Shown one piece after another: positions 57,167 to 64,000 of a stretch of 64,000 nucleotides of DNA. A program made the position numbers and the translations under genes. Source of the DNA: Nostoc sp. UHCC 0926 (GTDB lineage: Bacteria > Cyanobacteriota > Cyanobacteriia > Cyanobacteriales > Nostocaceae). The stretch's first letter is position 1. Each line of letters starts with the position of its first letter. Below the pieces are notes generated by a model. It did not search any database. It was given only the letters and a program-made list of their open reading frames with translations, and was not told the origin of the DNA. The stretch spans positions 4,092,001 to 4,156,000 of the forward strand of contig NZ_CP117768.1 in assembly GCF_028623165.1 (NCBI RefSeq), in the 5' to 3' direction.

Positions 57167-58408
57167 TCATCCTTCACGTCTCACGGGTAAAGGAGCAGGT
57201 TGGACTCCTACTTGGACAATTTGCCCATTGCGTTCCACTTCTATTGGTAACTTAGTACCGATTTTGCTCTTTTCTACTAGCTTTTGTACTTCTTCAATTT
57301 TAGTAACAGGCTGGTTATTAATGCTTTTAATCACATCACCAACTCTTAGTCCAGCCACAGATGCAGGCGATCGCGGCACAATCTCAACCAGCAAAACGCC
57401 GTCATCTGCTGTAATATTTAAGCGATCGCCTGCTACATTTTTTATTCTTTCTTTATTTTCTGGTGTCAATGTCACCATCTGAACACCCAAATAAGGATGA
57501 TCGACTTTGCCTTTAGCAATTAATTCTTGGGCAATTTTTTGCACAGTGTTTATGGGAATAGCAAATCCTAAGCCTTGAGCGCCTCGAATAATAGCTGTGT
57601 TCATCGCAATTACCTGGCCACGAGCATTTAACAATGGGCCACCGGAGTTACCAGGATTAATCGCAGCATCCGTTTGGATGTAATCAACCCGTTTGTCACT
57701 AGCACCGATATCACTACCAGAGCGACCTGTAGCACTAATAATCCCAGAAGTGACGGTATTATTCAAGCCTAACGGGTTACCGATAGCTATTACTGCTTCT
57801 CCTGGTTGTAAGGCATCGGAGTTACCCACAGATAGAGTTGGCAGATTATTAGCGTCAATTTTGATCGTAGCCACATCTGTTACTGGGTCTTCACCCAAAA
57901 CTTTCCCGTCAAAAGTCCGGCCATCTTTGAGTATGACAGTCACTCTATCAGCACCATCTACCACATGAGAATTGGTCACAATTTGACCTGAGGAATTAAT
58001 GATAAATCCAGAGCCGCTACCCTGCTCTACCCGTTGTCTAGGCTGTGGCGTTGCGTCTTTAAAAAACCGCCGGAAAAATGGATCGTTAAATTCGTCTGGT
58101 ACGCGAGAAGTGATTGTTCGGGAAGAATCAATGCGAACTACCGCAGGCCCCACATTTTGCACTACTTTTACCACAAAATTAGGATCTCCAGACGAAGAGA
58201 AAATCGGCGGGGGGACAATTAGTGGATTGGGTTCTATTGTTTTTTGGTCTTGAGTCTGGCTTTGTTGAGTCTCAATTGTCTTGGTTGGTAGAAGAGAGCA
58301 GCTCCCCAAGAACACCACTGCTACCCCATATGAGAGCATCCACAACCTGTGGGGAAAACCCCTGGGATCAATCTTTTTGGGCGCTAAATCATCGTTTTTT
58401 GTCTTCAT
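57167..58408 (-). CDS. HtrA/Deg-family serine protease
   Basis: A 413-residue trypsin-like protease. The N-terminus has a hydrophobic export segment with a possible lipobox (VVFLGSC). The catalytic triad is clear: His in [12 protein letters not shown], Asp in [10 protein letters not shown], and Ser in [14 protein letters not shown]. One PDZ domain follows ([10 protein letters not shown] ... [20 protein letters not shown]). It degrades damaged proteins in the periplasm, lumen or at the cell surface; cyanobacteria have three such paralogues (HhoA, HhoB, HtrA) and I cannot tell which this is. Divergent from dnaA. Confidence 0.93.
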   Translation of the reverse strand: MKTKNDDLAPKKIDPRGFPHRLWMLSYGVAVVFLGSCSLLPTKTIETQQSQTQDQKTIEPNPLIVPPPIFSSSGDPNFVVKVVQNVGPAVVRIDSSRTITSRVPDEFNDPFFRRFFKDATPQPRQRVEQGSGSGFIINSSGQIVTNSHVVDGADRVTVILKDGRTFDGKVLGEDPVTDVATIKIDANNLPTLSVGNSDALQPGEAVIAIGNPLGLNNTVTSGIISATGRSGSDIGASDKRVDYIQTDAAINPGNSGGPLLNARGQVIAMNTAIIRGAQGLGFAIPINTVQKIAQELIAKGKVDHPYLGVQMVTLTPENKERIKNVAGDRLNITADDGVLLVEIVPRSPASVAGLRVGDVIKSINNQPVTKIEEVQKLVEKSKIGTKLPIEVERNGQIVQVGVQPAPLPVRREG

Positions 58409-58562
58409 GTGTCGTTGCTTCTCCGTATCAATCGGTGGTGTGCCTACCGGGTATGTCCCAAAATGATTACAACTTAAAAGCTTATTCTAGGTCTAGCGTG
58501 TCTCAATGCTAAATTGGTGCTTTATCTTCTATTGTGACGATTAGCAGTAAAGGTGGTGGATA

Positions 58563-59945
58563 ATGGAAATTCCTATAGAAAGTCTGTGGAGTCAGGTACT
58601 AGAGCGCCTACAGCTTGAACTATCTCGACCCACCTTTGAAACTTGGATCAAAACTGCTAGTGCGGAGCGATTAGAAAATAATTGTTTGGTAATCCGTACT
58701 CCTAACCCATTTGCTCGTAATTGGTTACAGAAGTATTACATCAATACCATTGCTCATGTAGTACAAGATATTCTGGGTCATCCGGTGGGTATTTACATTA
58801 CCGTTGCTCAAGGTGATGAAGTTTCTCATTTTAGTGAACGAGAGATTTCTTGGGAATCACCAAATCCTAGCAGTATTTCTGAAGCTGTTCCTAATCATAA
58901 CCAAAAAACTACTGAATTAAACTCAAAATATGTATTTTCGCGATTTGTGGTTGGTGCTAACAATCGGATGGCTCACGCTGCTTCTTTGGCAGTTGCAGAA
59001 TCTCCAGGTAGGGAGTTTAATCCTTTATTTTTATGCGGTGGCGTAGGTTTAGGTAAAACTCATTTGATGCAGGCTATTGGTCATTATCGCTGGGAAATTT
59101 GTCCAGATTGTAAAATATTTTATGTTTCTACTGAGCAGTTTACTAATGATTTAATTACAGCGATTCGTAAGGATAGTATGCAAAGTTTTCGAGAACATTA
59201 CCGAGCCGCTGATGTTTTATTAGTTGATGATATTCAGTTTCTTGAAGGGAAGGAATACACCCAAGAAGAATTTTTTTATACTTTTAATACTTTACATGAA
59301 GCTGGTAAACAAGTTGTCATTGCTTCCGACCGTCCTCCTAACCAGATTCCTAGCTTGCAAGAACGTCTTTGTTCTCGGTTTTCTATGGGGTTAATTGCAG
59401 ATATCCAAAAGCCAGATTTAGAAACTAGAATGGCAATTTTGCAGAAAAAAGCCGAGGATGAAAATATTCGTCTTCCCCGTGACGTGATTGAGTATATTGC
59501 TTCTAACTATACTTCTAATATTCGAGAATTAGAAGGGGCTTTAATTCGGGCGGTGGCTTATATTTCTATTTGGGGCTTACCGATGACGGTGGAAAATATT
59601 ACACCAGTTTTAGAACCGCCTAACGAAAAAATGGCAGCTACCCCAGAAGCAATTTTAAAGGTTGTGGCGCATAATTTTGATGTTTCAATAGACGACCTCA
59701 AAGGTAACTCACGACGAAGAGAGATTAGCTGGGCGCGTCAAATAGGAATGTATCTAATGCGTCAACATACATCCCTGAGTTTGCCGAGAATTGGCGAGGA
59801 GTTTGGTGGTAAAGACCATACAACGGTAATCTATAGTTGCGATAAGATTACCCAACTCCACGAGAGCGATCGCACTTTAGCACAAACACTACGCCAACTG
59901 AGCGATCGCATCAATATGACTAGCCGTTCCCAAAAACCATCCTGA
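58563..59945 (+). CDS. dnaA: Chromosomal replication initiator DnaA
   Basis: A 460-residue DnaA, full length. Domain [21 protein letters not shown]. The AAA+ domain has Walker [10 protein letters not shown] (159-167), Walker [10 protein letters not shown] and the GxSRIREL-like sensor region ([13 protein letters not shown]). Domain IV ends with the DnaA signature [15 protein letters not shown]. It binds DnaA boxes and melts the origin. A GGTGGTGG purine-rich site is just before the ATG. A box cluster follows immediately, yet dnaN does not. Confidence 0.98.
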   Translation: MEIPIESLWSQVLERLQLELSRPTFETWIKTASAERLENNCLVIRTPNPFARNWLQKYYINTIAHVVQDILGHPVGIYITVAQGDEVSHFSEREISWESPNPSSISEAVPNHNQKTTELNSKYVFSRFVVGANNRMAHAASLAVAESPGREFNPLFLCGGVGLGKTHLMQAIGHYRWEICPDCKIFYVSTEQFTNDLITAIRKDSMQSFREHYRAADVLLVDDIQFLEGKEYTQEEFFYTFNTLHEAGKQVVIASDRPPNQIPSLQERLCSRFSMGLIADIQKPDLETRMAILQKKAEDENIRLPRDVIEYIASNYTSNIRELEGALIRAVAYISIWGLPMTVENITPVLEPPNEKMAATPEAILKVVAHNFDVSIDDLKGNSRRREISWARQIGMYLMRQHTSLSLPRIGEEFGGKDHTTVIYSCDKITQLHESDRTLAQTLRQLSDRINMTSRSQKPS

Positions 59946-60240
59946 AGATGTATTTTAAGTTTTCCACAACCAGCGCTCCGGTCATTAGCGTTAACGGCTA
60001 AATAATTAGTTGAAAATATTAAGTAACGTATAAAAATTGATTAAATTTAACTTAGATTGTGGAAAAAATCTTACTTTTTGTGGAAGATTCTGTGGAAAAC
60101 TTGATATTTTGCTAATAAAACTTAATTAAGTATAATTACCTTGTGGAAAATTACCTGAGTTTTTCCACAAGTTTTCCACAGATAGTCAACTAGCCTAATA
60201 TCAAAAAGAAACAGTAATAAATTAGACTTTTCAAACAACC
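59946..60240. other. oriC: DnaA-box cluster, probable oriC
   Basis: Six perfect TTTTCCACA boxes lie within 221 bases: forward at 59960-59968, 60161-60169 and 60172-60180; reverse at 60058-60066, 60091-60099 and 60142-60150. A seventh with one mismatch (TGTGGAAGA) is at 60079-60087. The DNA between boxes is AT-rich (AAATATTAAGTAACG, GATATTTTGCTAATAAAACT), fitting an unwinding element. The position directly after dnaA is the usual one. Boxes are this dense nowhere else I noticed in the window. Confidence 0.88.
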
Positions 60241-60303
60241 CCTGAAGGTAAGTATATCTTTTGGCAATTTGACAATATATAGCAATCCTAAATCATTCAT
60301 GAG

Positions 60304-60422
60304 AATTTTGTACTGTCGATACCCCCTGTGATGCTTCAAGTCGGCAGAGCCACCCAACGCACTGGCTCCCTAAGGCATCAGGGGGACGGCGACAGCTAGG
60401 GGGTGAATTTTCTTACAAAATT
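60304..60422. repeat. MITE-like imperfect inverted repeat
   Basis: A nested palindrome of about 119 bases: outer 9-bp arms AATTTTGTA (60304-60312) and TACAAAATT (60414-60422), inner CTGTCG/CGACAG arms, then ACCCCCT...AGGGGG and GATGC-TT/AAGGCATC. The whole can fold into one long hairpin with a loop of GGCAGAGCCACCC-type sequence. No gene inside. It is most simply a non-autonomous repeat or MITE; it lies about 120 bases from the DnaA-box cluster. Confidence 0.6.
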
Positions 60423-60503
60423 TAATGATATTGACACAAGAATAACTAGAAGCGATCGCAGGCGGACGAGCGACAATCACTTACTCTACCCAGATTTTTG
60501 AGT

Positions 60504-60708
60504 GCTACTCAAAAGCTACTCAAAAATGGCTAGAAAAGGCTATTTATTAATTAGGGGGTAATTCCAAACTAATGTGCTTCTTTCTTGGCTACACAGTGCT
60601 TTCAGGCTTGGTTGTTGATCATACTACTCAATCGCTACTCAGAAGCACCATTTTTAGCCATATTTTTAGCGATCGCAAGCAGCGATCGCGCTACTCAAAT
60701 GCTACTCA
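60504..60708 (+). repeat. Cluster of GCTACTCA direct repeats
   Basis: Five copies of GCTACTCA (60504, 60515, 60634, 60690, 60701) and one ACTACTCA variant (about 60623) lie within 205 bases, immediately before the tRNA fragment. The arrangement resembles arm-type binding sites of tyrosine recombinases next to an attachment core. No integrase gene is in the window. Confidence 0.7.
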
Positions 60709-60710
60709 TT

Positions 60711-60764
60711 CAGAGCAGCAGACTCTTAATCTATTAGTTGCGGGTTCAAATCCTTCGTCACCCA
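60711..60764 (+). pseudogene. tRNA-Lys(CTT) 3' fragment
   Basis: The segment reads like the D-arm end, anticodon arm, variable loop, T-arm and acceptor 3' strand of tRNA-Lys: GCAGCAGACTCTTAATCTA with a CTT anticodon, GGGTTCAAATCC for the T loop, then GTCACCCA. The matching 5' acceptor strand (GGGTGAC) and most of the D-arm are absent upstream; GCTACTCA repeats stand there instead. The T stem also has a mismatch. So it is a truncated copy, such as integration of an element at a tRNA gene leaves behind. Confidence 0.68.
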
Positions 60765-61272
60765 TCCTTTCCAGTACTCTAAATTTATCTTTGACTAAAT
60801 CTTGACTCTTCTTGAGTCTACGGCGACCTCTCAAAGCCGCATTGCTCTTGGATTTACGCAACTATTGTTTTGACTAATTTCAAGAAAAACGCCCCACGTG
60901 CCGAGTCGAACGGCGCACCACATTCCCCATTACTAAGGGCGAGGACAGCTACCCGCTGATATCCTCCCACTGGATGCAGGACGACGTTTATCATTCTATT
61001 CATCTAGACTGTATTTGGCTTCTAGCCTCTATGTGACAAAAAGGGAATTTTGACTAATGACAGAGAAGATAACTCATTACGTCCCTGGTAATTGGGGAGG
61101 ACATGCATTTTTAACAGCCATATGTGGGGAAAGAGTGATTTATTATCAACGTCAACTGTCACAAACTGCCCTAAATGCAAAATACTGTGGGAGCAAAGTT
61201 TGAAAGTTGTGCCTGTTAGCGTTGATTATGAGTAATTATCTAGAGTGAACCAAAATCAAATCAGAGTAATCT
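60765..61272. other. Gene-poor region downstream of the tRNA fragment
   Basis: About 500 bases with no firm gene. The stretch 60892-60970 read on the minus strand ends in a tRNA-like T-arm (GCCG-TTCGACT-CGGC) and may be a decayed tRNA. A 48-codon open frame is listed separately. The start of the SDR gene follows. Confidence 0.35.
61057..61203 (+). CDS. Small hypothetical open reading frame
   Basis: A 48-residue frame starting MTEKITHYVPGNWGGHAFLT and ending YCGSKV. It has plausible composition and an ATG, but no good ribosome site and no family I know. It may be a fragment or chance frame. Confidence 0.25.
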   Translation: MTEKITHYVPGNWGGHAFLTAICGERVIYYQRQLSQTALNAKYCGSKV

Positions 61273-62013
61273 ATGGCATCTTTAGCCGGAAAAGTTGCAA
61301 TTATCACTGGTGCATCGCGGGGAATTGGACGAGCGATCGCACTAAAATTAGCAGGTAACGGCGCATCTGTTGTCGTTAACTATGCGGGTAATACGGGTAA
61401 AGCACAGGAAGTTGTTGCAGAAATTGAAAAGTTGGGAGTACAAGCGATCGCTATCCAAGCTGATGTTAGCAAAGTACCCGACATCCAACGGTTATTTGAG
61501 CAAACACTTGAACGTTTTGGTAAACTCGATATTTTGGTCAACAATGCCGGAATCATTTTCTATAAACCAATTACTCAGGTGACAGAAGAAGATTTCGACA
61601 AAATTTTTGCCATTAATGTCAAAGGTACTTTTTTTGCTTGCCAACAAGCCGCGCAACACATGGCAGAAGGGGGACGGATTATCAACTTTTCCTCATCAAC
61701 CACAGCGATGATGCTGCCAACTTATAGTGCCTATGTTGGAACCAAGGGTGCTGTTGAACAAATCACGCGGGTACTAGCTAAAGAATTGGGTGCAAAGGCG
61801 ATCGCAGTTAATGTTATTTCTCCTGGCGCCACCGATACAGAATTGTTTCGAGAAGGCAAAACACAAGAGCAGATAGACCGTGCAGCCCAAATGGCTGCTT
61901 TTGGCAAACTGGGAGAGGTACAAGAAATCGCCGACGTAGTAGCATTTCTCGCTAGCGACGAAGCTAGGTGGATCACTGGGCAAAACATCCGTGTAAACGG
62001 TGGAGCCGCGTGA
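61273..62013 (+). CDS. Short-chain dehydrogenase/reductase (SDR)
   Basis: A 246-residue classical SDR. The cofactor loop is TGASRGIGRAIALKLAG with NYAGN just after, which suggests NADP preference; LVNNAGI and the catalytic set S in NFSSSTT and YVGTK (Tyr-Lys) are in place, and the C-terminus IRVNGGAA is normal. It resembles 3-ketoacyl reductases and glucose dehydrogenase-like SDRs; the actual substrate cannot be told. Stands alone. Confidence 0.9.
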   Translation: MASLAGKVAIITGASRGIGRAIALKLAGNGASVVVNYAGNTGKAQEVVAEIEKLGVQAIAIQADVSKVPDIQRLFEQTLERFGKLDILVNNAGIIFYKPITQVTEEDFDKIFAINVKGTFFACQQAAQHMAEGGRIINFSSSTTAMMLPTYSAYVGTKGAVEQITRVLAKELGAKAIAVNVISPGATDTELFREGKTQEQIDRAAQMAAFGKLGEVQEIADVVAFLASDEARWITGQNIRVNGGAA

Positions 62014-62434
62014 GATGATCAAACTTTCAGCTATTTTCAGGTAAATAGACCACGCGGTAGGGGCGCAAGGCCTTGCGCCCCTACGACAGATGTGGTTCAA
62101 ATACTTGAATTCTGCTGTAAGCGCAAACCCCTTTAAAACCTCGTTTCCAGCCAGTGGCTGGAAATGCTCCTCATTGCGGTGCCGCTAGTCTTGAGGCAGC
62201 AGCCCCAGACATCTCCGAAAAAGAATCTCAAACCCTTATCCTGTTTAGATAAAAACCTAATTTCAGGAGATGTCTATTGCTAATCCTGACTTACCAAAAC
62301 GCTTATAAGTTAACGCACATTTGAACACCCCAGATCCAAAGACATTTTATGCCTCTGACGCCACAGGATACACTGATTACCCCTTTTTAGAACTTCAGAC
62401 TATTTAAATTTTTATTTCAGGGTTTGTTCCAAGT
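62014..62434. repeat. Intergenic region with two perfect palindromes
   Basis: Contains a perfect 28-bp palindrome (62057-62084; GTAGGGGCGCAAGG and its complement) related to the hairpin at 31559-31590, and a 21-base inverted repeat (62144-62164; TTTCCAGCCA-G-TGGCTGGAAA) followed by a TCTTGAGGCAGCAGCCCC-type repeat tail. The first could stop transcription of the SDR gene. No gene seen. Confidence 0.65.
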
Positions 62435-64000
62435 ATGGTAGTTCTGCATATTTCAAATTTCATCGACTGCAATGCTATCAGCAACTCATCTCCTAGCTAT
62501 TACTATGAAGGGCGTTGTCTCCAAAGTGGCGTAGGCGTAGCCCGTCGTAGACATCGCCTAAAACTACCCCGCACCTCAATGGCTGAAGCGATCGCTCACG
62601 GACTAATGCAACAGCTTGCCAACAATGATTGTTATTCTCGTGAAGGCAAGATGTATGGAATACTATTGGTTGAACTGCCTAATGGCGAACAACGGGTACT
62701 CAAAGCCTTTTCCGGTCTTTTGAATGGTTGCAGTCTGGTTGAGGACTGGGTGCCACCAATTCCAGGAAGAGACGAAGTTGCTTTAGAGGAAGCCCGCACT
62801 TTGGCACAGTTGGACGCGATTAAGCAAGAACTCCTTACATTGAAGCAACTGACCGAACGCCAGCAGTACCAAACCCTATTTGATGAGTTTGAGCAACAGT
62901 TGCAAGCAATGAGCGATCGCCATCGCCATTGCAAACATCAACGACAGGAAAAACGTCAGCAAATCTGCGATCCACTTACTCTTGAACAACTCGACGAAGA
63001 GAGTCGTCAGCAGGGAATTGAGCGACGACAACTTAAACGCCAGCAGAATACAGTATTACAGCCCCTTCAACAGTTAATTGCAGTGACGGATGCGCGAATT
63101 AGCGAACTGAAACAACAGCGTAAAGCACTGTCCCGTCAATTACAAGCTCAGATGCACGCTACATACAGCCTGACTAATTTTTCCGGGCGATCGCGATCAT
63201 TGCAGGAATTGATGCCAGGAGGCTTCCCTACTGGCACAGGAGACTGTTGTGCCCCAAAGCTGCTCCATTATGCCGCAACACATAATCTCAAACCACTGGC
63301 AATGGCGGAATTTTGGTGGGGTGCGTCTTCTGTAAATCAGGATAAAATTCAGGGAGAATTTTATGGAGCATGTGCCGAGCGATGTCAGCCATTAATGGGG
63401 TTTTTGCTCTCAGGGTTGAAATCTATTTCAATCCCAAACAGGGATGTATACACAACTAGCCCACTTTCCCCTACCAAAGGAGAGATCCCGATTATTTATG
63501 AAGACGAATGGCTGATTGCTGTAAACAAGCCTGCTGGGTTACTTTCGGTACCTGGTCGTTATCGCGATCGCCAAGATAGTGTTTTGAGTCGCTTACGTCA
63601 TCTGTTAGCTGATGGTATAACCCTTGCATCTGTGCATCGCCTAGATCAGGAAACATCTGGTATTCTGTTGTTGGCGCGCGATCGTCAAACCCATCGGCAA
63701 CTCAGCCAGCAGTTTCAGCAACGCCAGGTTTACAAGGTTTATGAAGCCATCCTTTCCGGTGCTGTAACAGTTGACCAAGGTACAATTGAACTGCCATTGT
63801 GGGCAGATCCTGAAAATCGCCCTAATCAAAAAGTTGATTGGCAGCATGGTAAACCTAGCTTGACACATTTCCAGGTAATGGCGAGAGAAGAAGACTACAC
63901 TCGCGTAGAATTTAAGCCGCTAACTGGACGCACTCATCAATTGAGGGTTCATGCAGCTGATGTGCGAGGACTTGGGGTAACTATTTTAGGCGATCGCCTT
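62435..64000 (+). CDS. RluA-family pseudouridine synthase with N-terminal extension, partial
   Basis: An open frame of 522 codons without a stop runs off the window. The C-terminal part is an RluA-type synthase: YEDEWLIAVNKPAGLLSVPG, the catalytic aspartate in ASVHRLDQETSGILLLARD, YKVYEAILSG, and FKPLTGRTHQLRVHA. It modifies uridines in rRNA or tRNA. The first 330 residues form a helical, Gln/Arg-rich extension (EEARTLAQLDAIKQELLTLK; RRQLKRQQNTVLQPLQQLIA) seen in a long RluA subfamily. Residues about 32-41 (GVGVARRRHR) come from an in-frame dispersed DNA repeat. The start at ATG 62435 is the first in the open frame. Confidence 0.88.
   Translation, partial: MVVLHISNFIDCNAISNSSPSYYYEGRCLQSGVGVARRRHRLKLPRTSMAEAIAHGLMQQLANNDCYSREGKMYGILLVELPNGEQRVLKAFSGLLNGCSLVEDWVPPIPGRDEVALEEARTLAQLDAIKQELLTLKQLTERQQYQTLFDEFEQQLQAMSDRHRHCKHQRQEKRQQICDPLTLEQLDEESRQQGIERRQLKRQQNTVLQPLQQLIAVTDARISELKQQRKALSRQLQAQMHATYSLTNFSGRSRSLQELMPGGFPTGTGDCCAPKLLHYAATHNLKPLAMAEFWWGASSVNQDKIQGEFYGACAERCQPLMGFLLSGLKSISIPNRDVYTTSPLSPTKGEIPIIYEDEWLIAVNKPAGLLSVPGRYRDRQDSVLSRLRHLLADGITLASVHRLDQETSGILLLARDRQTHRQLSQQFQQRQVYKVYEAILSGAVTVDQGTIELPLWADPENRPNQKVDWQHGKPSLTHFQVMAREEDYTRVEFKPLTGRTHQLRVHAADVRGLGVTILGDRL

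Noticed and set aside
60572..60805. 77-codon open frame upstream of and across the tRNA fragment
   Set aside because: Its VAGSNPSSP part is just the translated T-arm of the tRNA remnant; not a protein gene.

Overview
The window looks like chromosomal DNA from a filamentous, Nostoc/Anabaena-type cyanobacterium. The evidence is the very frequent GCGATCGC (HIP1) octamers, heptameric short tandem repeats (CAATGCC, AAAATCT), many dispersed palindromes, an NTRC thioredoxin reductase-thioredoxin fusion, a xisH/xisI pair, a gamma-tocopherol methyltransferase and a lumen-type pentapeptide-repeat protein. Species-level assignment is not possible from sequence reading alone.

Layout. (1) 1-8395, all minus strand: a nucleotide-sugar operon running rfbF-rfbG-rfbH, an NAD-dependent epimerase/reductase, a NeuB-like synthase fused to a cupin, a HAD phosphatase-like protein, an acetolactate-synthase-like ThDP enzyme, and the start of an APS kinase. 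RfbF/G/H give CDP-3,6-dideoxy-4-ketohexose. The ThDP enzyme plus reductase resemble the YerE/YerF logic that makes two-carbon branched dideoxy sugars. (2) 8771-13482: a transposase remnant and two convergent GT41/SPINDLY (OGT-like) glycosyltransferases. One lies just downstream of a type IV pilin gene at 13674-14213. (3) 14387-31562: a housekeeping and accessory stretch with NTRC, xisHI, an ABC permease, a 21-bp minisatellite, a ROK glucokinase, broken genes, pyrG, a cell-wall amidase, an aspartic-protease pair, a pentapeptide-repeat protein, YraN, queA and a tocopherol methyltransferase. (4) 31652-56301: a large exopolysaccharide/O-antigen-type locus with about eight glycosyltransferases, four or five methyltransferases (two FkbM), asparagine synthase, Wzy-like polymerase, Wzx-like flippase, Wzc-like BY-kinase, an undecaprenyl-phosphate sugar transferase and GalE. 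It is a complete Wzx/Wzy-type assembly route apart from an outer-membrane Wza exporter, which is not seen here. (5) 56458-64000: peptide deformylase, an HtrA-type protease, dnaA with an adjacent DnaA-box cluster (likely oriC), a repeat-rich region with a tRNA-Lys 3' fragment and arm-like direct repeats (possible integration site), an SDR oxidoreductase, and an RluA-type pseudouridine synthase running off the end.

The two polysaccharide regions (1 and 4) probably cooperate: region 1 makes unusual activated sugars, and region 4 assembles, modifies, flips and polymerises a glycan. The most notable observations are the branched-dideoxysugar operon with its NeuB-cupin fusion, the pilin/OGT neighbourhood, and the dnaA-proximal origin region, which lacks dnaN and carries integration-site-like sequence.
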